This document shows, piece after piece, positions 18,701 to 28,908 of a DNA stretch of 64,000 nt. The position numbers were made by a program, and so were the translations under genes. This DNA comes from Alphaproteobacteria bacterium. GTDB lineage: Bacteria > Pseudomonadota > Alphaproteobacteria > UBA8366 > GCA-2717185. Position 1 is the first letter of the stretch; the number at the start of each line of letters is the position of its first letter. Under the pieces are notes generated by a model. That model was not told the DNA's origin. It ran no database searches and was given only the letters and a program-made list of their open reading frames with translations. The stretch lies in assembly GCA_012103325.1 (NCBI GenBank), contig WLWY01000008.1:124001-188000 (forward strand). The letters are read 5' to 3'.

Positions 18701-19456
18701 ATGACGCCACCGCGCCTTTCCGCTTTGGTCGTAGCTCACAATGAAGAAGCGCAACTCGCCGATTGTCTGGAAACCCTGCGGTTCGCCGATGAACTGGTTG
18801 TCGTCCTGGACAAATGCACCGATGGATCGAAGGCGATCGCCGGCAAATTCACTGACAAGCTGATCGAAGGGTCGTGGGACGTCGAAGCCGACCGTCAACA
18901 CGCTGGAATCGACGCTTGCGGTGGTGACTGGATTCTACACATCGACGCCGACGAACGTGTAACACCGGACCTTGCTCAAGAAATTCGCACCAGGATCGAA
19001 GGCACCCCGCCTGGTTACTTCCTGATTCCGTTTGACAATTATATCGGCGACCGGCTGGTTCGCTATGGCTGGGGCGCATCATTCGGCGTAAGCGCCGCTG
19101 CCCGCCTGTACACACCAGGTGCGAAGCGTTGGGGGAACCAACCCATTCATCCCAAAGTTACGATGCAGGGTGAACGGCAACGGCTTCAAACGCCTATCAT
19201 CCATTATCACGATCGCGATATTTCCGACATGATTCAACGTTTCGACCGCTACACGACAATGCAAGCGCATGGCTTGCGCGCCGCGCAGGATATCGGGACG
19301 TTTCGAAAGAATTTCCGCCGTATCTTCACGCGATTTTTCAAGTGCTACATTCAGCGCAAAGGCTATCGTGAAGGCTATTACGGGTTCCTGATAGGACTGT
19401 TTGCGGGTCTGATGCCACTAGTCGCCTATCTCAAGGCCCGGCTCGAAAACGATTGA
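18701..19456 (+). CDS. Glycosyltransferase family 2
   Basis: A 251-aa GT-A fold protein with the N-terminal LSALVVAHNEEAQLADCLETL, a DKCTDGS stretch and the metal-binding DADE motif (LHIDADERV). Its size and C-terminal hydrophobic hairpin (GFLIGLFAGLMPLVAYLKA) resemble WaaE/KdtX-type LPS core glucosyltransferases. A function in lipopolysaccharide core or another envelope glycan is inferred, helped by the LPS export genes immediately downstream. It is separated from lptF by about 180 bp, so it may be transcribed separately. Confidence 0.8.
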   Translation: MTPPRLSALVVAHNEEAQLADCLETLRFADELVVVLDKCTDGSKAIAGKFTDKLIEGSWDVEADRQHAGIDACGGDWILHIDADERVTPDLAQEIRTRIEGTPPGYFLIPFDNYIGDRLVRYGWGASFGVSAAARLYTPGAKRWGNQPIHPKVTMQGERQRLQTPIIHYHDRDISDMIQRFDRYTTMQAHGLRAAQDIGTFRKNFRRIFTRFFKCYIQRKGYREGYYGFLIGLFAGLMPLVAYLKARLEND

Positions 19457-19638
19457 TTGTCGCCGACATTGCAAACGCATCGTTACCGTTGGGTGCGGTC
19501 GAACTGCTGCGCCTCGCCATAACTGACTTGCGGGGCGCACCTGAAAATGGCTTTGCGTTGCATGGTCGGAATAGCAAATTTCCCTAGTATATCAATTTGC
19601 TCCGCGTTATTACTCATGCAAAGGGCAATAACCGGATC

Positions 19639-20751
19639 ATGAATTATATAACTCGATATATGCTGAAGCAGGTTGTCGGGGTGACGCTGTTCGTTACTGC
19701 GATCCTGTGTTTTGCGATCTGGCTGACGCAGTCCTTGCGCCTGGTTGACCTGATCATCAATCGTGGTCTGCCGCTCTCGATGTTCGTCTATTTGGCAGCT
19801 TTGTTATTGCCTCGGTTCCTCGCCATTGTCTTGCCGATTGCCGTGTTTTGCGCGGCGATTTTTACCTATAACCGCCTCGCGACCGATAGCGAACTGGTCG
19901 TTCTGCGCGCTGCTGGCCTGAGTCAACTAGCAATTGCCAAACCTGGGCTCGTCGCGGCGGCACTTACGTCTGTCGTCATGGTTTTCTTGAACCTCTATTT
20001 GCTCCCGGTGTCATACAGAGAATTCAAGGAGTTGCAGTTCGCTATTCGAAATGACTACAGCTCGATCCTACTGCAGGAAGGCGTGTTCAATACGCTCGGT
20101 CAGAACGTGACCGTCTTTATCCGCGAGCGGAACGCGGCGGGCGAGTTACGAGGGATCCTCGTGCATGACAATCGGAACCCGGAACAACAGGTAACGATGA
20201 TGGCTGAGGAAGGCGCAATCGTGCAGTCCGAGCTCGGCCCCCGCGTGATTCTGGTCAACGGAAACCGGCAGCATGTCGACCGCGACAAGGGCGAGCTCTC
20301 GCTATTATATTTCGATCAGTATGTTGTCGAAATTTCCGCCGAGCAGAGTCCAGACTATTCCCGATTTCGTGATCCGCGCGAACGTTTTCTGCCTGAGTTG
20401 CTCTTCCCCGGCGATACGCAGGATGAGCGCATTCAACGGAAAAAACTCATTGCGGAGGGCCATAACAGGATCACCATACTGATATTGCCGCTGACCTACT
20501 GCGCCATCGGTTTGGCGCTACTGATGTCCGCACCATTCAACAGGCGCGGACAGCTACGGGTTACCATTGTTTCGGTGTTGGTCGTCAGTTTGATAGCGAT
20601 TGGACATATCAGTCTGCATAACCTCGCCGAACGCCACCTTGCCGTTATTCCAGCGCTTTACGCCATCTCAATTGTGCCGCTCCTCGCTGCGCTTTACGTG
20701 ATGCTTGTACCGCGGCAGCGCTCGATTCCTGCCTTCAGTCCAGCGGCATAG
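19639..20751 (+). CDS. lptF: LPS export ABC transporter permease LptF
   Basis: A 370-aa inner-membrane subunit of the LptB2FG exporter, which pulls LPS from the inner membrane onto the periplasmic bridge. It has N-terminal spans (YMLKQVVGVTLFVTAILCFAIW), a periplasmic beta-jellyroll region (about 130-260) and C-terminal spans. The start is the ATG of MNYITRYMLKQ; an upstream in-frame ATG at 19597 adds 14 unconserved residues. The next gene lptG starts 6 bp after its stop. LptB, LptA and LptC are not in the window. Confidence 0.93.
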   Translation: MNYITRYMLKQVVGVTLFVTAILCFAIWLTQSLRLVDLIINRGLPLSMFVYLAALLLPRFLAIVLPIAVFCAAIFTYNRLATDSELVVLRAAGLSQLAIAKPGLVAAALTSVVMVFLNLYLLPVSYREFKELQFAIRNDYSSILLQEGVFNTLGQNVTVFIRERNAAGELRGILVHDNRNPEQQVTMMAEEGAIVQSELGPRVILVNGNRQHVDRDKGELSLLYFDQYVVEISAEQSPDYSRFRDPRERFLPELLFPGDTQDERIQRKKLIAEGHNRITILILPLTYCAIGLALLMSAPFNRRGQLRVTIVSVLVVSLIAIGHISLHNLAERHLAVIPALYAISIVPLLAALYVMLVPRQRSIPAFSPAA

Positions 20752-20757
20752 AACATC

Positions 20758-21852
20758 ATGGGCCTTTCGGCGACACTGTCTGTTTATCTCGCGCGCCATA
20801 CCGCGTTTTGGTTGGTCACCGTATTCGGCGGTGTCACTGGGGTGGCGCTCCTTTTCGATACTGTCGAGTTGCTCCGCCGGGCGGCTGGGAAGGCCGATAT
20901 CGGCATTGTGGTGATCCTTCAGATGAGTCTTTTCAAGCTCCCGCACCTTGTGCAGCAAATGTTGCCATTTTGCGTACTGTTGGGAGCGACATTGGCATTC
21001 TGGCGCCTCGCCCGCGCAAACGAGCTCGTGGTGACCCGGGCTGCCGGGATCTCAGCCTGGCAAATTCTCGCGCCGGCAACCGGTATCGCGATACTCGTGG
21101 GTCTAATACAGATTTCGCTCTTTAATCCTCTCGCATCGGTCATGCTGTCGAAATACGAGCAGCTCGAGTCCCGTTACCTCAAACGCACCGTCAGCCTGCT
21201 TTCGGTATCCAGCGCGGGTCTTTGGTTGCGTCAGTCCGACGCAGGCGGGCAATCGGTGATCCATGCAACGCGCGTCGCGCAAAGCGACATGTCGCTTCAG
21301 GGCGTCATCATTTTCCTGTTCGAGGGCAAAGACCGGTTTATCGGACGGATCGATGCCGATGAGGCACATCTGCGAAAGGGTTATTGGGATATCAGGAACG
21401 CCTGGATTTCAACGCCGAGCAAGCCTGCCCGCTTTGTCTCAAATCATCGGCTTGATACCGATCTGACGCTTAACAAAATTCTCGACAGCTTTGCCTCGCC
21501 ACAGACGATGTCGTTTTGGCAACTACCGGGATTTATAGAAACACTCGAAAAAGCAGGGTTTTCTGGGCATCGGCATAAGCTGTATTGGCATTCCCTACTC
21601 GCAAGCCCGTTGTTGTTGGCGGCGATGATTCTGATCGCTGCGATATTCTCGTTACGTACATCCCGTCGTGGTGGCGCCGCAATATCTATAGCAGGCGCTG
21701 TTTTCAGCGGCTTTTTCTTGTATTTCATGTCAGATCTCGTCTACGCGCTGGGGCTTTCCGCCAGCATTCCCACCTTACTTGCAGCCTGGACACCAGCCGG
21801 GGTGAGTACGCTGCTTGGGTTAACTGCGTTGTTTCACATCGAGGATGGATAG
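20758..21852 (+). CDS. lptG: LPS export ABC transporter permease LptG
   Basis: A 364-aa partner of LptF with the same topology: two spans, a periplasmic jellyroll, and spans at the end. It begins LSVYLARHTAFWLVTVFGGVTGVALLF in pieces typical of LptG, with TRAAGISAWQI as the coupling-helix region. It overlaps the start of lptD (TAGTG), so lptF-lptG-lptD-surA form one operon for outer-membrane biogenesis. Confidence 0.93.
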   Translation: MGLSATLSVYLARHTAFWLVTVFGGVTGVALLFDTVELLRRAAGKADIGIVVILQMSLFKLPHLVQQMLPFCVLLGATLAFWRLARANELVVTRAAGISAWQILAPATGIAILVGLIQISLFNPLASVMLSKYEQLESRYLKRTVSLLSVSSAGLWLRQSDAGGQSVIHATRVAQSDMSLQGVIIFLFEGKDRFIGRIDADEAHLRKGYWDIRNAWISTPSKPARFVSNHRLDTDLTLNKILDSFASPQTMSFWQLPGFIETLEKAGFSGHRHKLYWHSLLASPLLLAAMILIAAIFSLRTSRRGGAAISIAGAVFSGFFLYFMSDLVYALGLSASIPTLLAAWTPAGVSTLLGLTALFHIEDG

Positions 21853-24005
21853 TGCTCCGCATGCTTCGCATATGCGCCATAGCGGTTTCCCTCGCTGTGG
21901 CTCCGAGCGTTGCGGCGCAGACCACTAGCGCGCCGGTCATCATTCGCGCGGACGAGGTGACTCACGACCAGGAACTTGGGAACGTCGTCGCCAAAGGTGA
22001 CGTAGAAATAACTCAACGCGACCGTGTCCTGTTCGCCGATTCTGTCAGCTACAATCAAAAATCGAACACGGTCACCGCATCCGGAAACGTCATTATCCTC
22101 GAGCCGGATGGCGACACGATGTTCGCCGACTATGTCGAGCTGACCGACGATATGCGCGACGGAGTCATCGAGCAAATCCGCGTTTTGCTTGCCGATGACA
22201 GCCGTTTCGCCGCCAATCGAGGGCGGCGCGAAAATGGAACGCGCACCACGTTGAGACGCGCCGTCTATTCCCCGTGCAAGGTCTGCGAAGACAATCCGGA
22301 ACGAGCACCATTGTGGCAGTTAAAAGCATCAACCATCGTCCACGATAAGGACGCGCGAGAAATTCGCTATCAAAACGCACGTCTCGAAATGTACGGCATC
22401 CCTGTCATTTATAGCCCTTATCTCGCGCACCCGGATCCAACGGTGCAACGAAAAAGCGGATTCCTGACTCCATCGTTCGGTTCGAGCGGAAATCTGGGCG
22501 CATTCATCGAAATTCCATATTTTTGGGCGATCGATAAAAGCCAAGATGCGACCTTTTCCCCGATATATACCCGCGATGAAGGCATCATATTTTCAGGCGA
22601 GTACCGCCGCCGTTTCAACAAGGGAGAGTTCGAAATCTCCGGCAGCATTGCGGAAGCCGACCGCAGAATCGGTTCCGGCTTCGCGCAGGAGACCCGCAAG
22701 GACGAGATACGCGGCCACATATTCAGTCTCGGACGGTACGATATTGATAACACTTGGCGAACCGGCTTCGATATAGAACGGTCGACAGATCGAAGTTATC
22801 TACGCCGGTTTAATTTCTTCGGTAGCCGCGGCAATTCACTGACCTCGAATGCGTTCGTCGAGGGTTTCAGAGGTCGCAATTATGCGGCTGCCAACACCTA
22901 TCTATATCAAGATCTGCGCAGCGGCCAACGACCCAATACGCCGCGTATCGCCCCCATCCTCGACTTCAACCATGTTGGCTTGCCGACAAAATTTGGCGGG
23001 CGCTTTAGCTTTGATGCCAACTATTTATCGCTGTATCGTGCCGATGCAGCGGATACACAACGTGCGTCGTTGAAGTTCGGTTACGATATACCGTTCCATG
23101 CCGAAGCCGGGTTTGTCACGACAGTGCGCGCAACCGTGCAAAGCGATCTGTATTACGTCCAGCAAGCCGACGACAGCAATGAAGATGACGGCTTTACCGG
23201 TAGGTTGTTTCCGCAAATAACAGCTGATTGGCGTTATCCATTCGTTCGCGACTCCGGACAGACAAGACAGTTTATCGAGCCGATTGTCGCGCTCGTCCTG
23301 TCGCCGAATGGCAGCAATCCAGGCGCCATACCGAGTGAAGATAGCGTTGTCGTCGAAATCGACGACACCAATATCCTTAGTGCGGATCGCTTTCCGGGAC
23401 TGGACAGGGTCGAGAGCGGGCAGAAAGTTATCTACGGCATGAAATTCGGCGTTTACGGCGAGGGAGACGGACGCACAACTGCCTTTATAGGCCAAAGTTA
23501 CCGATTCCATGCCGACGATGATCTGGTCAACGAAGTCGGCATCGAACGACACCTTTCCGATATCGTCGGCCGGATCGAGATCCGGCCTAATCGATATGTA
23601 AATTTGCTATACAGATTCCGTACGGCCGAGGACAGAATCGAGTTTAAGCGAAACGAAATCGGTTTTTCGCTCGGGACGAAAGCACTGAATTTTTCTGGGA
23701 ATTATCTGTTCATTGACGATGAAGCGAGCGAAAACGATCTTGGCAAACGTGAAGAGATCAACGCCGTAATGAAGTCACAGATCGACGATAACTGGTCCGT
23801 CCGCATGCGAATGCAAAGAGACCTTGGTGAGAACGGCGGCACATTATTCGCTGGAGTCAGCCTGACCTATGAAGATGAGTGCTTTAAGTTTACAACCGAC
23901 GCACGACGGAGTTTCACCAGGGACGCGGACTTCGAACCGTCCGACGACGTGATATTCCGCCTCACATTCAAGCATCTCGGCACTGTAACGACGGCGGCTA
24001 ACTGA
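21852..24005 (+). CDS. lptD: LPS-assembly outer membrane protein LptD
   Basis: A 717-aa outer-membrane beta-barrel that inserts LPS into the outer leaflet with LptE. It has a signal peptide (LRICAIAVSLAVAPSVAAQ), an OstA-type jellyroll (about 30-140: VIIRADEVTHDQELGNVVAKGDVEI), and a long barrel ending in aromatic strand motifs. Cysteines in YSPCKVCEDNP and near the C-terminus (DECFKF) fit the disulfides seen in the family. GAGGA six bases upstream favours the GTG at 21852, overlapping the lptG stop; the ATG at 21861 is a second choice. Confidence 0.92.
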   Translation: MLRMLRICAIAVSLAVAPSVAAQTTSAPVIIRADEVTHDQELGNVVAKGDVEITQRDRVLFADSVSYNQKSNTVTASGNVIILEPDGDTMFADYVELTDDMRDGVIEQIRVLLADDSRFAANRGRRENGTRTTLRRAVYSPCKVCEDNPERAPLWQLKASTIVHDKDAREIRYQNARLEMYGIPVIYSPYLAHPDPTVQRKSGFLTPSFGSSGNLGAFIEIPYFWAIDKSQDATFSPIYTRDEGIIFSGEYRRRFNKGEFEISGSIAEADRRIGSGFAQETRKDEIRGHIFSLGRYDIDNTWRTGFDIERSTDRSYLRRFNFFGSRGNSLTSNAFVEGFRGRNYAAANTYLYQDLRSGQRPNTPRIAPILDFNHVGLPTKFGGRFSFDANYLSLYRADAADTQRASLKFGYDIPFHAEAGFVTTVRATVQSDLYYVQQADDSNEDDGFTGRLFPQITADWRYPFVRDSGQTRQFIEPIVALVLSPNGSNPGAIPSEDSVVVEIDDTNILSADRFPGLDRVESGQKVIYGMKFGVYGEGDGRTTAFIGQSYRFHADDDLVNEVGIERHLSDIVGRIEIRPNRYVNLLYRFRTAEDRIEFKRNEIGFSLGTKALNFSGNYLFIDDEASENDLGKREEINAVMKSQIDDNWSVRMRMQRDLGENGGTLFAGVSLTYEDECFKFTTDARRSFTRDADFEPSDDVIFRLTFKHLGTVTTAAN

Positions 24006-24016
24006 ACGAACGAAGC

Positions 24017-25306
24017 ATGGCAGCATCAAAAAATCCAACAATCAGGGGTTCTCGCGTATTGGCGTTTGCTGCGGCGCTTTACATGCTCTTCGGCGCGTTA
24101 TCAGCGTTTGCGCAAGCACCTGAGGTTTTGCGCATTGCCGCAGTCGTTAACGACCGTGTGATTTCCGTATTGGATGTCGTAAACCGGATGAAATTCGTCA
24201 TCTGGTCGACGGGCGTACCGAACACAGCGGAAAATCGGCGGCGCCTGTCTTCGCAAATCTTACGCAACCTGATCGATGAAGAGCTTCAATCTCAGGAGGC
24301 GGATCGACTGAATGTCTCTGTAAGCGACAGGGATGTCGATAAGGCGCTTAACGATGTTGCCAAACGCAACAACATGTCGGCAAAAGGGCTGGTCGATATT
24401 CTGCGGCGCAGCAGCGTCTCTGAAAGCACGCTGCGCCGCCAGTTACGAATACAGATTGCCTGGGGCCGCGCGATATCTCGCCGTCTCCGCCGCGAAGTCA
24501 GAGTCAGCGACGACGAAGTAGACGGCGAACTCGAACGCATCAACACCTTGCGAAACCAGCCACGGTTCCGCGTTTCTGAAATCTTTCTTTCGGTAGACGA
24601 CCCCGACGAGGACGAAAAAACTCGTCTTGCCGCGTCACGGCTGGTTCAGCAAATCAAGGGGGGCGCAGACTTCTCCGCTCTCGCAAGCGCCTTCTCGCAA
24701 AGCACGAGCGCGCCGCTTGGCGGTGATCTCGGCTGGATCCAAGCGGGACGCCTCAGCCGTGAACTCGACGATGCTTTATTGAAGCTTGAGCCAAACCAAA
24801 TCAGCGGGCCAATCCGGACACTCTCGGGTTACTACATTCTTCAACTTCGTGCCCGGCGGCAGCCGGAAAGTGCCGGCTCCAGCGATGCGGTTGTCGATCT
24901 CCATCAAGTCGTTCTCCCACAGACTGCGCCCGTGGACGAAGTAGCGCAGAAAGCTTTGGCTGGAGATATTCGCGCCGCGCTGACGAGTTGTGCCGACCTC
25001 GCCGGTGTAATCGCGCAGATCGGAACCAAAGAAAGCGGGTCGGTTGGAAAAATCAAAATCCGTGATTTACCGTCCCCCCTGCGTGAAGCCGTAAGCGAAT
25101 TGAAGATCGGCCAGCCAAGCACACCCGTAACCTCCGCTACAGGCCGAACGCTGATACTGATGATATGCGAGCGGCTAGAACCGAAAAAGAAGCCGCTGAG
25201 CCGAAGCGCGGTTCGCCGCAAATTGCAGCAGAGCCGGGCGGAGCTTGTGGCCCGACGCTATCTGAGAGACCTTCGGCGATCAGCATTCGTCGATTTGCGG
25301 AGCTAG
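24017..25306 (+). CDS. surA: Periplasmic chaperone / peptidyl-prolyl isomerase SurA
   Basis: A 429-aa periplasmic chaperone for outer-membrane proteins. It has a signal peptide (VLAFAAALYMLFGALSAFAQA), a SurA N-domain (RIAAVVNDRVISVLDVVNRM) and a parvulin domain with GGDLGWIQAGRLSRELDDAL and a LSGYYILQL end. The second parvulin domain looks degenerate. It lies 11 bp after lptD, whose product is a classical SurA client, and just before pdxA and rsmA, the usual proteobacterial order. Confidence 0.92.
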   Translation: MAASKNPTIRGSRVLAFAAALYMLFGALSAFAQAPEVLRIAAVVNDRVISVLDVVNRMKFVIWSTGVPNTAENRRRLSSQILRNLIDEELQSQEADRLNVSVSDRDVDKALNDVAKRNNMSAKGLVDILRRSSVSESTLRRQLRIQIAWGRAISRRLRREVRVSDDEVDGELERINTLRNQPRFRVSEIFLSVDDPDEDEKTRLAASRLVQQIKGGADFSALASAFSQSTSAPLGGDLGWIQAGRLSRELDDALLKLEPNQISGPIRTLSGYYILQLRARRQPESAGSSDAVVDLHQVVLPQTAPVDEVAQKALAGDIRAALTSCADLAGVIAQIGTKESGSVGKIKIRDLPSPLREAVSELKIGQPSTPVTSATGRTLILMICERLEPKKKPLSRSAVRRKLQQSRAELVARRYLRDLRRSAFVDLRS

Positions 25307-25312
25307 GGACGT

Positions 25313-26329
25313 ATGAAAGATACCCTTCCGCTCGCCCTTACAATGGGTGAACCCGCAGGGATCGGTGGCGAAATTGCGCTGAAAACCTGGCTTCACCGTG
25401 ATCAAAGCCGGGTTCCAGCATTCTATCTTATCGACGATCCGATCCGGATCGAAGCATTGGCTGCTCGCCTTGGCTTGTCAGCGCAAATTGCGGCGATCGA
25501 TAGCCCGGAAAAGGCAACTGCCGCTTATGATCAAGCATTGCCCGTACTTGTTCATCGTCTGAAAAGCCAGCCGGTTCCCGGTACGCCCCTGACGGAAAAT
25601 GCGCCGAGCGTAATTTCTGCGATCGACCTCGCGGTCGACCACGTTCGCTCGGGCCGAGCAGACGCCCTGGTCACCAATCCGATTCACAAAAAGACTCTGG
25701 TCGAGTCAGGGTTCGCCCATGTCGGTCACACAGATTACCTTGCGGAACTGGCAGGCGACAAAACCCAGGCCGTAATGATGCTTGCTTGTGCACAGCTCAA
25801 AGTCGTTCCGATTTGCGTGCATATGTCACTCAGTGACTCGATAAACAGCCTATCCTTCGAAAAGATAATCGAGATGACCCAGATCACCGCCAACGCACTG
25901 ATAAAAGATTTCGGTATCGCGCAACCGCATATCGCCATAACAGGGCTCAACCCGCACGCTGGAGAAGGCGGCGCCATAGGTCAGGAAGAAATCGACATCA
26001 TTCGACCGGCGATCGAACATATGAAGCGCGAAGGCCTATCCGTTCGGGGGCCGGAACCAGCCGATACGTTATTCCATGAGCGGGCACGCAGCGGATATGA
26101 CGCCGCCATCTGCATGTATCATGACCAAGCGTTGATCCCAATCAAGACGCTGGATTTTTATGGTGCCGTTAATGTCACGCTCGGCCTACCCTTCGTCCGT
26201 ACGTCGCCGGACCACGGCACGGCGTTCGAAATCGCAGGAACCGGTGTTGCGAACGAAAGCAGCCTGATAGCAGCGCTGAGAATGGCGAGCGCGATGGCAA
26301 GGCGTCGACGCGGCGCGGAGGGGCGTTGA
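25313..26329 (+). CDS. pdxA: 4-hydroxythreonine-4-phosphate dehydrogenase
   Basis: NAD-dependent oxidation in the DXP-dependent pyridoxal phosphate pathway. The 338-aa protein has the family start LALTMGEPAGIGGEIALKTW, HTDYLAELAG, and metal-binding His residues in HPNAGEGG-type ITGLNPHAGEGG and CMYHDQALIP. It is 6 bp after surA and overlaps rsmA by 4 bp (TTGA). Confidence 0.96.
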   Translation: MKDTLPLALTMGEPAGIGGEIALKTWLHRDQSRVPAFYLIDDPIRIEALAARLGLSAQIAAIDSPEKATAAYDQALPVLVHRLKSQPVPGTPLTENAPSVISAIDLAVDHVRSGRADALVTNPIHKKTLVESGFAHVGHTDYLAELAGDKTQAVMMLACAQLKVVPICVHMSLSDSINSLSFEKIIEMTQITANALIKDFGIAQPHIAITGLNPHAGEGGAIGQEEIDIIRPAIEHMKREGLSVRGPEPADTLFHERARSGYDAAICMYHDQALIPIKTLDFYGAVNVTLGLPFVRTSPDHGTAFEIAGTGVANESSLIAALRMASAMARRRRGAEGR

Positions 26330-27183
26330 CCGATCCAATCGATGCGCTCCCCCCCTTGCGGGCAGTGATAGCGTCGCACGGCCTTGGTGCGCGTAAATCT
26401 CTAGGACAGCATTTTCTTCTGGATCTCAACCTGACCGACAAGATCGCACGGGCGGCAGGCACTCTTTCAACGGGGACGGTAATCGAGGTTGGTCCCGGCC
26501 CTGGCGGCCTGACGCGCGCCCTTCTTCGTCAAGGCGCAAGCCGCGTGATCGCGATTGAGCGCGACACACGATGTATTGCAGCACTTGCGGAGTTGCAACA
26601 AGCTGCCGCCGGCCGGCTGGAAATTCTCCACGCAGACGCCCGCGAGGTGGATATCGCCAGTCTCGGCGACCTGCCCCGCCGTGTTGTCGCCAATCTGCCA
26701 TACAATGTCGGCACCCCGCTTTTGATAAATTGGCTCGAGAATGCGTCACATTTCGTCGAGATGACATTGATGTTTCAGCGCGAAGTTGCCGACCGCATAG
26801 CCGCAAGCGCAGGCGATTCTGCGTATGGCCGGCTTTCGGTAATCGCGAATTGGCGGTGCCGTACGCGCAAGCTGTTCAACGTGCCGGCACGCGCCTTTAC
26901 ACCGCCGCCCCGAGTGGACTCGGCAGTTGTCTCCCTGCAACCTTACGATACGCCGCCATTTCCAGCGGATCGGGCTAATCTCGAAAAAGTCACCGCCGCC
27001 GCATTCGGACAGCGCCGTAAAATGCTCCGTAGCGCCCTCAAGACGCTATCGGTCGACCCGCTCCGTCTCCTTCAGGAAGCGGACATTACGCCGACCCAAC
27101 GCGCTGAAACTGTCGATATTCAGGGATTTTCCGCACTTGCACGCGCCTACGAACGCCTTACTGGCCCTGACGCAGCCCCTTGA
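26326..27183 (+). CDS. rsmA: 16S rRNA dimethyladenosine transferase RsmA (KsgA)
   Basis: Dimethylates two adjacent adenines near the 3' end of 16S rRNA in late 30S assembly. The 285-aa protein has LGQHFLLD, the SAM motif VIEVGPGPGGLTRALL, the catalytic NLPYNVGTPLL and the C-terminal RRKMLRSALK block. The start is TTG, overlapping the pdxA stop, with GGAGG upstream. Its last 26 bp overlap the end of gmk on the other strand. Confidence 0.95.
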   Translation: MTDPIDALPPLRAVIASHGLGARKSLGQHFLLDLNLTDKIARAAGTLSTGTVIEVGPGPGGLTRALLRQGASRVIAIERDTRCIAALAELQQAAAGRLEILHADAREVDIASLGDLPRRVVANLPYNVGTPLLINWLENASHFVEMTLMFQREVADRIAASAGDSAYGRLSVIANWRCRTRKLFNVPARAFTPPPRVDSAVVSLQPYDTPPFPADRANLEKVTAAAFGQRRKMLRSALKTLSVDPLRLLQEADITPTQRAETVDIQGFSALARAYERLTGPDAAP

Positions 27184-27796
27184 CGAACTCTCCCAAACCA
27201 ACCTGACGGTCACGCCGGAGCCGCTCGGCCTTGAGGATCGCCAGCGCTTCCGAAACGCTCGCTTCGACATCATAATTAATGATGATGTAGTCGTATTCGG
27301 CGTAATGCGTCATTTCGTCGGCCGCCTTGGCCATACGCCTGGCCACGACCTCCGCGCTATCCTGCGCGCGGGTTTCAAGACGATGCTCCAGTTCGATCAT
27401 CGATGGTGGCAATATAAAAACCCGGACAAGATCTTCGCGGGCTCTTTCCGCCAGTTGCTGCGTGCCCTGCCAGTCGATATCGAATAGCACGTCGCGTCCC
27501 GCCTCCAACTCCGCGCGCACCGGAGCCGCAGGCGTTCCATAGTAATTGTCGAAGACCTTGGCATATTCGAAAAATTCCTGCCGATTAACCATCAGATTAA
27601 ATTCGGTCAGGTCGATAAACTGATAGTCCTTGCCAGCCTTTTCTCCGGGCCGCTTAGGGCGGGTTGTCGCCGAGACGGACATCGTAATACCGGCATCGCG
27701 GTCCAGGATCGCCCGCGCAATCGTCGATTTGCCGGCCCCCGAGGGCGAAGAGAGGACATACATGAGTCCACGGCGTTTCACGGCATAAGGATCCAT
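27158..27796 (-). CDS. gmk: Guanylate kinase
   Basis: Phosphorylates GMP to GDP. The 212-aa protein has P-loop SSPSGAGKSTIAR, GMP-binding TTRPKRPGEKAGKDYQF and DIDWQGTQQL. Its 3' end overlaps that of rsmA by 26 bp, a convergent overlap that may cause transcriptional interference. It lies 12 bp downstream of the YicC-family gene, the common yicC-gmk pairing. Confidence 0.96.
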   Translation of the reverse strand: MDPYAVKRRGLMYVLSSPSGAGKSTIARAILDRDAGITMSVSATTRPKRPGEKAGKDYQFIDLTEFNLMVNRQEFFEYAKVFDNYYGTPAAPVRAELEAGRDVLFDIDWQGTQQLAERAREDLVRVFILPPSMIELEHRLETRAQDSAEVVARRMAKAADEMTHYAEYDYIIINYDVEASVSEALAILKAERLRRDRQVGLGEFVKGLRQGQ

Positions 27797-27808
27797 ACTT
27801 AAAATGCC

Positions 27809-28681
27809 CTATTCCACATTCTGCACCTGCTCACGCAATTGATCGATGGTCGCTTTCAGCGCAAGGCCGATACGGGTCAAACTAACGTCGTTTGACTTTG
27901 CACATAACGTATTGGCCTCCCGGTTGAATTCTTGACACAAAAAATCGAGGCGGCGGCCAACTGCCGCCTGCTCGGATAGCAGATCGCGCGCTTGCGCTAT
28001 ATGTGCGCCCAACCGATCTATCTCCTCACGCACATCGCCCTTTACGGCAATAAGCGCCAGTTCCTGCGCCAAACGCTCCTCCGGAACGCTTCGAACGTTT
28101 TCAAGCAATTCGGCAAGTTGGGCTGCAAGCCGCTCGCGCATCGCTTCTGGGCGTGCCGCAGCCTCGGTCTCCGCCTCTGTGACAAGTGTCTCTATTTCGG
28201 TCAATCGGTCGTCAAGGATCGCTGCGAGTCGCTTGCCTTCGTCCTGCCGCGCTGCTTCGAGATCGTCCAGCGCCTCACCAAACGAGCCGATATACGCGCG
28301 CCGCCGTACCGCTTCGGCATCTTCGTCCAGCACTCTATCCGCGGGAACCACGACCCCGCGCACGGACAAAAGAGCCTCGACACGCGGAGCCTGCCCGCCT
28401 AGCTCCTGCGTTACGGCAAGGAGTTGATCCAGCAACTCTCGGTTTATCTGAAGCGGGGTATCCCCTTCCGACCGCTGGGAATTAAGGGACGCAAAGAAGG
28501 AGCCCCTTCGAAACCGCTTGGCAATGGCGTCGCGGATTGCCGTTTCGACCTCATCCTGCCCCGACGGCAGGCGAACCCGAATATCGAGGCCCCGTGCGTT
28601 AACACTTTTGATTTCCCATACCCAGGCGTCATCCCCGTGATGCCCGCGCGCGCGCGCGAATCCGGTCATTGAAGCTATCAC
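27809..28681 (-). CDS. YicC family endoribonuclease
   Basis: A 290-aa YicC-family protein, now known in E. coli as an endoribonuclease acting on small RNAs. The N-terminus IASMTGFARARG and C-terminal DUF1732-like end (GRRLDFLCQEFNREANTLCAKS) are both typical. I start at GTG because family members begin MIxSMTxxAR. The frame runs 12 codons further upstream to an ATG, but those residues do not fit. The gene starts amid a GCGCGC-rich run. It is probably an operon with gmk. Confidence 0.9.
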   Translation of the reverse strand: MIASMTGFARARGHHGDDAWVWEIKSVNARGLDIRVRLPSGQDEVETAIRDAIAKRFRRGSFFASLNSQRSEGDTPLQINRELLDQLLAVTQELGGQAPRVEALLSVRGVVVPADRVLDEDAEAVRRRAYIGSFGEALDDLEAARQDEGKRLAAILDDRLTEIETLVTEAETEAAARPEAMRERLAAQLAELLENVRSVPEERLAQELALIAVKGDVREEIDRLGAHIAQARDLLSEQAAVGRRLDFLCQEFNREANTLCAKSNDVSLTRIGLALKATIDQLREQVQNVE

Positions 28682-28908
28682 GGTCTGTGTCCCCCAGCGG
28701 CGTTCCGACCGGCGCACTATATCGAATGGAAACCCCCATCGCCAACCGAAGTGCTTGCCATCGATTTTGCTTTCCCAGGCCTTTGAAATGTGTATGTTGC
28801 GCCTTTCGGAGAACCACTCCTTGCCGGTCGCTGGCAGTGATCGGCTAAGGGTCCGGGACGCTCTCCATCGTGGGGACGCCGGGCTGCATCAGCCATAGGG
28901 AGTACCAA